64,000 nucleotides of DNA from Desulfococcus multivorans (GTDB lineage Bacteria; Desulfobacterota; Desulfobacteria; Desulfobacterales; Desulfococcaceae): the NCBI RefSeq assembly GCF_001854245.1, contig NZ_CP015381.1, positions 3,507,001 to 3,571,000 of the forward strand, read 5' to 3'. The first letter of the stretch is position 1, and every line of letters begins with the position of its first letter. Positions 1 to 7,981 of this stretch are shown one piece after another. Made by a program: the position numbers and the translations under genes. The notes beneath the pieces were generated by a model that saw nothing but the letters and a program-made list of their open reading frames with translations, searched no databases and was not told the origin of the DNA.

Positions 1-2
1 AC

Positions 3-602
3 GTCCGGTGCCGAACCGGAATTCCCTCCCCGATGGTCGATATCGAGGTGACGGATATCAAGGGAACGCCGCTTCCCCACGACGGCAAGAGCATCGGCGA
101 GGTGGTCCTTCGGGCGCCGTGGCTGACCCAGGGATATGCCAAGGATCCCGAAAAAAGCGAAAAGCTCTGGAGCGACGGATGGCTCCACACCGGAGACATC
201 GGCTTTATCGATGCCGACGGGTATCTTCAGATCACGGACCGGACCCGCGACGCCATCAAGGCGGGGGGGGAATGGATCGACACAATGGCCCTGGAAGATC
301 TGATCTGTGAGCACGAGGGGATATCCGAGGCGGCGGTGGTCGCCGTTCCCGACGAAAAATACGGGGAGCGCCCCATGGCCTTCGTCGTTCTCAAGGAAGG
401 TTACAGAGACCGGATGACCGAGGAGGATCTCAGGGAGTTTCTATCGGCGCGGGTGAAAGCGGCCGGCCTTCCCGGAAGGGGTATCCCCGACAAGATCGCC
501 TTCGTGGAGACCATCCCGACCACCAGCGTCGGCAAAATCAGCAGAAAGCAGCTGCTCGAAAAGCAATCCCCGGTGCCCTTCGATCTGAAAAACGGCCCCT
601 GA
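3..602 (+). CDS. Acyl-CoA synthetase (AMP-forming), C-terminal part
   Basis: The gene enters from the left edge, so only about 199 C-terminal residues are visible; the frame is open from base 3. It shows the hinge and C-terminal lid of the ANL adenylating family: GWLHTGDIG, then a DRTRDAIKAGGEW stretch, and near the end TSVGKISRK, whose first Lys is the usual adenylation lysine. These enzymes activate a carboxylic acid to acyl-AMP and then acyl-CoA. Chain length cannot be judged because the acyl pocket lies upstream. The gene converges on the membrane protein at 622-1596. Confidence 0.9.
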   Translation, partial: VRCRTGIPSPMVDIEVTDIKGTPLPHDGKSIGEVVLRAPWLTQGYAKDPEKSEKLWSDGWLHTGDIGFIDADGYLQITDRTRDAIKAGGEWIDTMALEDLICEHEGISEAAVVAVPDEKYGERPMAFVVLKEGYRDRMTEEDLREFLSARVKAAGLPGRGIPDKIAFVETIPTTSVGKISRKQLLEKQSPVPFDLKNGP

Positions 603-621
603 TCCAGGCCGGCATTGAAAC

Positions 622-1596
622 TCATGAAGGGGTACGAACCGTCAATCCCACGGTCAGGCGGCGACGCAGCCGGAACCAGAGGTTGAGGAGCCAGACCGCC
701 GCCACAGCGCTGATCAGCCTCGGCACCCAGAGCCAGAAGGCCCCGATCCCCAACGGCAGAAACAGGGCCGGGTCCTCGATTACGGCGTGGTTGATGCCGA
801 TGGAAAGATGAAGCCGGGTCAGTTCGTCCGCCGCAAAGTCGTTCTCCTTGGCCTCCTCGACGATGACCGCGGCACCGTAAGTGATGCCGAAGAGACAGGC
901 GGTCAGCCACAGCATGCCCACCCGCCCATCGAGCCCCATGAACCGGATGACGGGCTGAAGCAGCGTGATGAGGTGGGTGATGAGCCGGAAGGCCTTCATG
1001 ATCTCCAGGACCACCATGATGGCGGTAATGACGGCGAGGATCTTGACGCTGAGCCATCCCATCCGGAGCGCCCAGTTCCCGAGAATGTCGAGAAACGGTC
1101 CCGCGGTGCCCGGGGTCGTCCCGCCGGAGAGGACGACAGTGGTGTCGGAGGGGAGAAACCGCGCCGTCACCATGACCGTGACGATGCTGGCGCCCAGGCG
1201 GAAGGCCGTGGCAATCCCGGGATGGATGCCCGAGCGACCCTGAATGATCCCCTCCTGGATCAGGTTGTGTGAAATCAGAAGAAAAATCGCGACGAGGGTC
1301 ATCTGATCGAGGGTCATGGGCAGAACCGTCATGGCGGCGACGGCGCCGTATATTCCCGTCAGCATGCCGATGATCAAGGGAAGCGCGGCAACGGCCGGAA
1401 GGCACAGCACCGCCATGAGCGGCGTGAGCAGAAAGTCGATTCTGCCGATGACGCCCCCGGCGTCCAACAGCAGCGTCAGGAAGGAAATGGGAATCAGAAT
1501 CTTCAGGATCCACAAAAATCCGAAAACCCCTTTTCTAACCCCCGCTTTTGCGGCGGGCCACAGTCTCGCTGTAACATGCATCATCAACGACATCAA
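622..1596 (-). CDS. Nucleoside-recognition (Gate) domain membrane protein
   Basis: A 324-residue, strongly hydrophobic protein with about eight predicted membrane segments. Two similar halves each carry a Gate-type pattern (an N-terminal stretch around SHNLIQEG and a C-terminal stretch around FGITYGAAVIVEEAKEN). This matches the nucleoside-recognition/SpoIIM-related membrane family, whose substrate is generally unproven. The start has several adjacent Met codons (MMSLMMHV), so it could shift by up to five residues. No transport partner is adjacent. Family call is good; function is unknown. Confidence 0.8.
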   Translation of the reverse strand: MMSLMMHVTARLWPAAKAGVRKGVFGFLWILKILIPISFLTLLLDAGGVIGRIDFLLTPLMAVLCLPAVAALPLIIGMLTGIYGAVAAMTVLPMTLDQMTLVAIFLLISHNLIQEGIIQGRSGIHPGIATAFRLGASIVTVMVTARFLPSDTTVVLSGGTTPGTAGPFLDILGNWALRMGWLSVKILAVITAIMVVLEIMKAFRLITHLITLLQPVIRFMGLDGRVGMLWLTACLFGITYGAAVIVEEAKENDFAADELTRLHLSIGINHAVIEDPALFLPLGIGAFWLWVPRLISAVAAVWLLNLWFRLRRRLTVGLTVRTPS

Positions 1597-1733
1597 CGCC
1601 CTTTCGTACGAGCCCTTATCGGACTATATTCTCCGGAGCGACGGCGATAGAGGACAGGAAACAAGCGCCGCGCGCAACCGCGCGGACGCATCTTTCAAGC
1701 CCATCGGTTAGACCGGACGTGTTGAAACAGTTC

Positions 1734-2420
1734 ATGCGCCCCGCCGTATCCATCGTCATCCCGGTATTTCATGAGGCCCATATCATAAATCCCCTGGTCG
1801 GTCACCTGCTTCGTATGCCCTTCGCGGGTAAACGGGAAATCATCGTTGTTGACGGCGCCGCCTCGGGTGACTCGCTTCGGGCGATCCGGGATCCGCGGGC
1901 CGTGAAACTCCGTTCGACACGGGGGCGGGCCGTCCAGATGAACACGGGCGCCCGGCACGCCACAGGCGACATCCTGCTGTTTCTGCACGCGGACACCCGC
2001 CTCCCCGATGACGGCCTCGAACGCATCATCGAGGCCCTTCAGGCGAAGGACTTCGTCGGCGGAGCCTTCGATCTCGCCATCGACTCCCCCCGCCCCTGTT
2101 TCCGATGGATCGAAAAAGCCGCCTCCCGCCGCTCCCGCATCACGCGCATCCCGTACGGGGATCAGGCCATTTTCATCCGAAAGGCCTATTTTCTGAGACA
2201 CGGCGGGTTCGCGGCGATTCCGATCATGGAGGACGTCGAATTGATGCGACGGATCCGGCGGCGGGGAGACCGGATCATCCTGCTCCCCCATCGGGTCACG
2301 ACATCGGCCCGCCGTTGGGAAAGAACGGGCGTCTGTCGGAACACGCTCCGCAACTGGATGCTGCTGATCCTGTATCACGCCGGCGTTGCGCCCGAGCGGC
2401 TGAGCCTTTTTTACCGATGA
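1734..2420 (+). CDS. TIGR04283-type family 2 glycosyltransferase
   Basis: About 228 residues. It begins with the GT-A signature VSIVIPVFHE, followed by IIVVDGAASGD, a GRAVQMNTGA segment and the LFLHADTRLP metal-binding region. The C-terminal half has GDQAIFIRK and IMEDVELMRR. This combination is typical of the TIGR04283 glycosyltransferases, some of which are annotated with arsenosugar biosynthesis. The usual partners (a TIGR04282 protein or arsenic genes) are not next to it. An in-frame GTG at 1719 is an alternative start; neither start has a convincing Shine-Dalgarno sequence, and the ATG fits the family's N-terminus better. Confidence 0.85.
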   Translation: MRPAVSIVIPVFHEAHIINPLVGHLLRMPFAGKREIIVVDGAASGDSLRAIRDPRAVKLRSTRGRAVQMNTGARHATGDILLFLHADTRLPDDGLERIIEALQAKDFVGGAFDLAIDSPRPCFRWIEKAASRRSRITRIPYGDQAIFIRKAYFLRHGGFAAIPIMEDVELMRRIRRRGDRIILLPHRVTTSARRWERTGVCRNTLRNWMLLILYHAGVAPERLSLFYR

Positions 2421-2508
2421 CAACCGCGTATCTTCACCAGCACGGGCACGTCGACCCCGTCCGGAATCTGCCGGAAGATCGCCCCGAAGGCGGCCTGACC
2501 CGCGTTAT

Positions 2509-2985
2509 TCACATCAGGTAAAACCCCAGGGCCTTGTCATAGACATTGTAGGGATCGATGGAAAAAAACTCCAGCCCGACAAACCGCCCCATGAGGGTTC
2601 GAACCAACGCCTCTTTTCGGATAAGGGTCTTTTTCTCGTCATCCAACCGGAACTCTACGGTCACCTTGTCGCCTATCGCCGGCGGATCGTCCTTCATCAG
2701 CTCGATCCGCAATCCTTTCCGGGACAGATTGTGGATATGGATGTCAACCGCCGGCACGCCCTCCCGCATCCGACACACGCCCGTCAATCGGACCGGTTTT
2801 CTGAAGAACTCCCGCCGCTCCAGAATCACCCGGTAAACATGCTTGCACGGACAGGTCACCTTGAAGCGGACAATGTGGTCGAGCCTGGAATATTCCTTGA
2901 CATCGACAACCCGCGTCGCATGACATCGAGGGCATTTGATGACGGCCTCCCCCGAATTGTCTATAAAAGCCTTCACTTCATTCAT
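2509..2985 (-). CDS. Zinc-ribbon plus PilZ domain protein
   Basis: A 158-residue protein in two parts. Residues about 15-55 hold paired cysteines (CPRC, later CPC) that look like a small zinc ribbon. The rest is a PilZ domain with the c-di-GMP-binding RxxxR-type segment (RREFFRKPVR) and the NLSRKGL box. PilZ domains bind cyclic di-GMP and act as effectors. No motility or polysaccharide gene lies beside it, so the target is unknown. It is transcribed away from gltA. Confidence 0.82.
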   Translation of the reverse strand: MNEVKAFIDNSGEAVIKCPRCHATRVVDVKEYSRLDHIVRFKVTCPCKHVYRVILERREFFRKPVRLTGVCRMREGVPAVDIHIHNLSRKGLRIELMKDDPPAIGDKVTVEFRLDDEKKTLIRKEALVRTLMGRFVGLEFFSIDPYNVYDKALGFYLM

Positions 2986-3565
2986 CCGTATACCCTGTCC
3001 AGAAGAGAGATCCGCATTTCATCGGCGGCTGCAAACCGTCACGGCGTCGTTTCAGAGGGCCTGGGCCGTCGCCCCCGGACATCTCAGGCTGTCATAGCCC
3101 ACCACGCCATGGCGGCAAGAGACGCGCTTTCGGCGCGTAAAACGCAAAAAAATGGATCAATGGCCTTTCGGATCTGAAAACCAGCCGGCCTGCGGGATCG
3201 AAGCGGAAACATCTGCTTGTAAATGGTTGTCTATAATACATCGAAAAGGCCTTTACAAACGAAAAATCGGAGACGGCGGCGCCCGTCCTGCCCGCCTCGC
3301 GATCACTGCTTGACCCATTCCGCATCTTCATGTATGGTTCCAGGGAACTCTCTTGCCTTCCAGTGCGTTCCGCCGGGCCGACCCAACGGCATCCGCAGGC
3401 GAAAAACTTCTTGACATTCATGGATTGACTGCAAGGACGCTCTGTTCCGGGACGGCCGGCGTGGATGATGGGCGGCATATTTTTTGTCCGGTGCTCACTG
3501 TTGGGGCACGATCCGCAAAGCGGTAACGGCGGTGACCCTTCCGCCTGAACAGGAAAGGAATATGT
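2986..3565. other. Intergenic region between the PilZ gene and gltA
   Basis: About 580 bases without a supported gene, between divergently read genes. A perfect TATAAT lies at 3232-3237 on the plus strand but has no good -35 box at the usual distance, so it is only a weak promoter candidate for gltA. An AGGAAAGGA Shine-Dalgarno sequence precedes the gltA ATG. I see no riboswitch or repeat. The long reading frame on the minus strand running into gltA has no family-like features. Confidence 0.5.
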
Positions 3566-4843
3566 ATGACTGAACACGTAAAGTTGATCTGGGGCGACCA
3601 GACCTACGAGCTGCCGGTCGTCACCGGATCCGAAGGGGAAAAGGCCATCGATATTTCCAGGCTCCGCCAGATGACCGGCATGATCACCCTGGATTCGGGC
3701 TTTGCCAACACCGGCAGCTGCAAGAGCGCCATCACCTTCATGGACGGCGAACGGGGCATCCTTCGGTACAGGGGCTATCCCATCGAGGCACTGGCGGAGC
3801 ACTCCTCCTTCCGGGAGGTCGCCTATCTGCTCATCAACGGCGAACTCCCCAACCGAAAGCAGATCACCCGCTTCTCGGTTCTCCTGAACGACCACTCCCT
3901 GGTTCACGAGGACATGCGGTCGTTTTTCGGGAGCTTCCCCCGGGCGTCCCATCCCATGGGAATCCTCTCCTCGATGGTCAACGCCCTGAAAAGCTTTTAC
4001 CCCTACCTCGAAGGCGAGGAGGAACTGAACACCACCGTCGCACGCCTCATCTCCAAGGTCCGGACCCTGGCGGCGATGTCCTACAAGATCTTCAGAGGAC
4101 ACACGGTGGTCTATCCCCGACCCGACCTCTCCTACTGCGAAAATTTTCTCAACATGATGTTCGACAGCCCGGTCAGGCCCTATGAAATCGATCCGGACGT
4201 CGTTCAGGCCCTATCCGTCTTTCTGATCCTTCACGCCGACCACGAACAGAACTGTTCGACCTCCGCCGTCCGTCTGGTGGGCAGCGGCCGGGTCAACCTC
4301 TATGCCGCCATATCCGCCGGCATCGCCGCCCTCTGGGGACCGCTCCACGGCGGGGCCAACCAGGCGGTCATCGAAATGCTGACGAACATCGTCGAGAAGA
4401 AGATCCCGTTGAAGGACGTGCTGGCCCGGGCCAAGGACAGGAACGACCCCTTCCGGCTCATGGGGTTCGGCCATCGGGTCTACAAAACCTACGATCCCCG
4501 GACCCGGATCATGAAGAAGATGTGCGATCGGCTCCTCACCAAACTCAACATCCACGACCCGCTTCTGGAAGTCGCCCAGGCCCTCGAGGAGATCGCGGTG
4601 AAAGACAGCTATTTCGTCGATCACAACCTCTATCCCAACATCGATTTTTACAGCGGCATCGTTCTGAGGGCCATCGGCATCCCCACCAACATGTTCACGG
4701 TCATGTTCGCCATCGGGCGTCTTCCGGGATGGATCGCCCAGTGGAAGGAAAGCATGGATGACCCGGAATGGCGCCTCAACCGCCCGCGTCAGATCTACAC
4801 CGGGCCGACCCAGCGGGAATACGTTCCCCTCGACGAACGGTAG
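3566..4843 (+). CDS. gltA: Citrate synthase
   Basis: A 425-residue protein, the normal length for bacterial type II citrate synthase. It condenses acetyl-CoA and oxaloacetate to citrate. Visible active-site regions are HADHEQNCSTSAVR, LWGPLHGGANQAV (catalytic His), GFGHRVYKTYDPR (catalytic His and Arg) and a late Asp/Arg region around LYPNIDFYSG. The ATG at 3566 follows AGGAAAGGA at good spacing. It is followed 52 bases later by queF in the same direction. The enzyme could serve acetyl-CoA oxidation or glutamate biosynthesis; the window does not decide between them. Confidence 0.97.
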   Translation: MTEHVKLIWGDQTYELPVVTGSEGEKAIDISRLRQMTGMITLDSGFANTGSCKSAITFMDGERGILRYRGYPIEALAEHSSFREVAYLLINGELPNRKQITRFSVLLNDHSLVHEDMRSFFGSFPRASHPMGILSSMVNALKSFYPYLEGEEELNTTVARLISKVRTLAAMSYKIFRGHTVVYPRPDLSYCENFLNMMFDSPVRPYEIDPDVVQALSVFLILHADHEQNCSTSAVRLVGSGRVNLYAAISAGIAALWGPLHGGANQAVIEMLTNIVEKKIPLKDVLARAKDRNDPFRLMGFGHRVYKTYDPRTRIMKKMCDRLLTKLNIHDPLLEVAQALEEIAVKDSYFVDHNLYPNIDFYSGIVLRAIGIPTNMFTVMFAIGRLPGWIAQWKESMDDPEWRLNRPRQIYTGPTQREYVPLDER

Positions 4844-4895
4844 TCGTCTTCCCGGACATCTGCCGCCGCAACCCTGCAGCAAGGAGTGTTTGACC

Positions 4896-5291
4896 ATGAC
4901 GGACGTTGTTTTGCAGAACATCGAAAAACCCGATACCATCCGCCGGGACCTTCTGGATCCCGTCGACTATCAGTATACGGGGCACCGGGATGTGCATATC
5001 GAGATCCGGCAGCCCGAGTTCACCTCGGTATGCCCCATGACGGGGCTTCCCGATTTCGGCACCATCACCATCCGGTACCGTCCCGACAAGAAGATCGTCG
5101 AGCTGAAATCCCTCAAGTTCTACCTGCTCCAATACCGCAATGTCGGCATCTTTTACGAGCATGTGGTCAACCGCATCCTGGACGATCTGGTGGCCGTCGT
5201 CAGCCCTAAACGCATGGAGATCATCGGTGACTTCACGCCGCGGGGGGGCATTTCGACGAGCGTCTCCGCGCTTTATGAAGGGCTCGCATGA
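4896..5291 (+). CDS. queF: NADPH-dependent preQ0 reductase QueF (short type)
   Basis: A 131-residue unimodular QueF, which reduces 7-cyano-7-deazaguanine (preQ0) to preQ1 for queuosine in tRNA. The nucleophilic Cys46 lies in SVCPMTGLPDFG with the conserved Asp seven residues later, and the ELKSLKFYLL and RNVGIFYEH segments follow. The usual FHE motif reads FYE here, so a commonly conserved histidine is a tyrosine. The ATG at 4896 is chosen because AAGGAG lies nine bases upstream; the longer reading frame begins inside gltA. The next gene starts 2 bases after its stop codon. Confidence 0.92.
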   Translation: MTDVVLQNIEKPDTIRRDLLDPVDYQYTGHRDVHIEIRQPEFTSVCPMTGLPDFGTITIRYRPDKKIVELKSLKFYLLQYRNVGIFYEHVVNRILDDLVAVVSPKRMEIIGDFTPRGGISTSVSALYEGLA

Positions 5292-5292
5292 C

Positions 5293-6255
5293 ATGTCCGC
5301 AAATACCGTTTCCCTGAAAATCTGCGGCGCGTCGCCGGCAAGACCGGCGATGCGGCTGCTGGCCGTCCTGTTGTCGGTCCTCTGCCTCTGGGGATGCGCG
5401 ACGGTGCGAAGCCAGACCCGGAAAGTGGTCGAGGCCATCCCTTTCACCGGTGAGCGGCTTCAGAAAAAGGTGGCGATCCTGCCCTTTGAAAACACGACGT
5501 TCATTTCGGATGCCGAGATAACGCAGCGCTTCATGAGCCGTTTCATGGACCGACTCTCGGCCGGCTGCAATGGCGTCCAGTGGCTGAAACCCGGCGATCC
5601 CGGCTACCCCGATGAAGCCGTCGACCGGATGCCCCGTCCGGCATCAGGCCGGATCGACAACCTCGCACTGGCCGAAATCGGCAGAACATCGGGCATCAAC
5701 GCCTTCCTGGTGGGTCACCTCGTCGGCATCGACGCCGAGGAAAAGGATGAGGGCTTTTTCATATTCCGGGATACCCATTACTACGAATCCGTCCAGGTGG
5801 GGCTGCAGCTTTACGATTCCGGAACCGGCGCCAAGCTCATGGACGAGTCCCCGAAGGCGACCGCGGAGGTGGACGGGGCTGAATATGATGCCGTTCTGGC
5901 CCGGGATCTGAAAGCCGTCTACGCGCTGGACGAGACCTTGGACCGTGTCGCTGAAATCGGCGCCGCACAGATCTGTGAAGTCCTCGGGAAACACCCCTGG
6001 CAAGGCTACGTCTTGGCGGTTCAGGACGGGAAGGCGATCCTGTCGTCCGGCCGGGAAATCGGCTTGAAGGCCGGGGACATCCTCGAGGTTTACAACGCGG
6101 GAGAGGTGATCGAGGGACGGATGGGGCAGCGCTTCATCATTCCGGGAACGCTTGCGGGAACGCTTGAGATCACCGCCGTCGACGACGGCCGGGCCGAAGC
6201 CCGTCCGATTGACGCGACGCCGGTGGCCGAAGGCGCCGCGGTCAGGCTCAAATAG
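5293..6255 (+). CDS. Putative outer-membrane lipoprotein, CsgG/FlgT-like
   Basis: About 320 residues starting at the ATG one base past the queF stop codon. An N-terminal hydrophobic stretch (MRLLAVLLSVLCLWGC) ends in a lipobox with Cys at about residue 35, so export and lipidation are likely; an internal ATG at 5350 would give a conventional short signal. Next comes a KKVAILPFENTT segment typical of CsgG/TolB-N-like lipoproteins. The C-terminus (GREIGLKAGDILEVY, then a GTLEITAVDD strand) resembles the FlgT C-terminal beta domain. No curli or flagellar genes are nearby. Function is not known. Confidence 0.65.
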   Translation: MSANTVSLKICGASPARPAMRLLAVLLSVLCLWGCATVRSQTRKVVEAIPFTGERLQKKVAILPFENTTFISDAEITQRFMSRFMDRLSAGCNGVQWLKPGDPGYPDEAVDRMPRPASGRIDNLALAEIGRTSGINAFLVGHLVGIDAEEKDEGFFIFRDTHYYESVQVGLQLYDSGTGAKLMDESPKATAEVDGAEYDAVLARDLKAVYALDETLDRVAEIGAAQICEVLGKHPWQGYVLAVQDGKAILSSGREIGLKAGDILEVYNAGEVIEGRMGQRFIIPGTLAGTLEITAVDDGRAEARPIDATPVAEGAAVRLK

Positions 6256-6267
6256 CCCTCGCCGGCA

Positions 6268-7878
6268 TCACGACGACCGGCCGGCAATCTGAAGCTCGCG
6301 AAGAGCCCAGGCCGTTTTCAACAGCGCCGTCACGGTATTTTCCCGCGGGCCGTCGGTGTCCACCGACACACGCATGGCCTGCGGGATATCCGTCAACGCC
6401 TCGAATTCGGCGGAAAGTCGGCTGAGGTGGCCGAGCCGGGCGTCCGACAGGCCGGGCGACCGATCCCGGCGGGCCAGGCGGCGCCGAAGGGTCTCCAGCG
6501 GAGAGACGCACTCGGCGAAGATCAGGCCGGCGTCCATGTCCGACGCCAGCTGCCGGACGCCGTCCCGCCAGTGCCTTCGGCCGTAGGTGGCATCCAGGAT
6601 CACCGACCGGCCGGAGCGAAGTTCGTCCTGGGCCAGGGCCAGAAGCCGACCGTAAACCCGGTTCCGCCGCTGGTCGGAATAGGTCCCCTTGCCGTAGGGT
6701 GAAACCCCGGACCCGGGCGCCATCGTCTTTCGAACCCGATCGGAGCTGAAAACCCGAATCCCCATCGCCTCGCCCAGCCGGGCGGCCAGAGATGACTTGC
6801 CCGAGGCGGGAAGCCCGCAGCAAACCCAGAGGGTGGGACGTGCGAACATGAGGGTGTGCCGGTAGGCGAGGTCCATGTATCGCCCGATCTCCGTGAGGAG
6901 GACAGCCCGCTCGTCGGCGTCGGCCGCCGAAAGCCGCATGCAGGAAACCTTGACGCGGACCAGTGCCCTGTAGACCACATAGAAGTCGATAAGGGCGAAG
7001 ACGCCGGGATCCGCCGCCGCCGCGGCATAGGCTGCCAGGAGCGTGTATCCCAGGGCCCCGTGCCCCAGTGCGGCCATGTCCATCACCAGAAAAGCGAGAT
7101 CCACCGCCGCATCCCCGTACCGGAACCGATCGTTGAATTCGATGCAGTCGATGATCTGGAGACCGCCGTCGAAATAGACGTGATCGGCCCGAAGATCCCC
7201 GTGGCCGTCCCGTATCCGGCCGTTGGCGATCCGCCCCTGGAAAAGGGCCTTGTGATCGACGAGAAAGGCACGGTTCGCCTCGCACAGAAACGGCCACGGC
7301 CACCCCGCCAGAACGGTGTCCACCCACGGCCCCAGCTGCCGGAAGTTTTCCTCCATGTTGTAGGCGACGGCATCCGGCGACCCGTAGGCGTCCACCGCGG
7401 AACTCCGCTCGCTCTCGTCGTAAAAACGCGCCAGCCGAAGCCCGATTTCGACCATGCATTCATGCCCTGCCCGACCCGTTTCCAGGAGCGTTCTCAGATT
7501 GGACGCTTCAGGCAGCTGCCGCATGGTCACGGCATATTCCACCACCCGACCGCCGGGCGACAGGGAGATTTTCCCATCGGGGCCGCGATGAATCGGAACG
7601 ACCTCGCGGTATACGTCATGACTCAATCGACGGTTCAGCTCGACCTCCCGAAGGCAGGCCGTCCGCCGATCTTCCAGGCGTCGAAAGTCCAGAAATCCGA
7701 GGGCCAGGGGCTTTTTCAGTTTGTAGACGATCGACCCCGTCAAAAAAACCGCGGAGATATGCGTATCCCGGCGCTCGACGCCGGTCACGGCATGAGGGTA
7801 GAAGGTCGGATCCGCCATGGCCGAACAAACGGCCTCGAATATCGTCCGCGGGTCATCCGCTTTTGTCGTTCGCGTCAA
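6268..7878 (-). CDS. APH-like kinase fused to a P-loop kinase domain
   Basis: A 536-residue two-domain protein. The first 340 residues look like an aminoglycoside-phosphotransferase-type fold (COG2187-like): VYKLKKP, then the catalytic-loop pattern GHGDLRADHVYF and an IEFNDRFRYGD metal site. The remainder is an AAA/zeta-like P-loop kinase (COG0645-like) with Walker A GLPASGKSS and a late RLARRDRS arginine lid. Such fusions are common in proteobacteria, but the small-molecule substrate is not established. It lies 103 bases downstream of the purine importer operon and may be read with it. Confidence 0.85.
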   Translation of the reverse strand: MTRTTKADDPRTIFEAVCSAMADPTFYPHAVTGVERRDTHISAVFLTGSIVYKLKKPLALGFLDFRRLEDRRTACLREVELNRRLSHDVYREVVPIHRGPDGKISLSPGGRVVEYAVTMRQLPEASNLRTLLETGRAGHECMVEIGLRLARFYDESERSSAVDAYGSPDAVAYNMEENFRQLGPWVDTVLAGWPWPFLCEANRAFLVDHKALFQGRIANGRIRDGHGDLRADHVYFDGGLQIIDCIEFNDRFRYGDAAVDLAFLVMDMAALGHGALGYTLLAAYAAAAADPGVFALIDFYVVYRALVRVKVSCMRLSAADADERAVLLTEIGRYMDLAYRHTLMFARPTLWVCCGLPASGKSSLAARLGEAMGIRVFSSDRVRKTMAPGSGVSPYGKGTYSDQRRNRVYGRLLALAQDELRSGRSVILDATYGRRHWRDGVRQLASDMDAGLIFAECVSPLETLRRRLARRDRSPGLSDARLGHLSRLSAEFEALTDIPQAMRVSVDTDGPRENTVTALLKTAWALRELQIAGRSS

Positions 7879-7981
7879 CGGCCTCGCCTCCTTTCACGTA
7901 TTCAAGGGCATCGGCCCGATGCCGATACATGTCTTTTCGGGTTCGGGATCGGCGCCGGACGGCCCGAACACACCGTTACCG

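Noticed and set aside
3411-3439. TTGACA before gltA as a -35 box
   Set aside because: There is no acceptable -10 sequence 16-18 bases downstream.
3092-4102. Long open frame on the minus strand over the gltA start
   Set aside because: It is antisense to a certain citrate synthase gene, has no family features and reflects GC-rich codon shadow.
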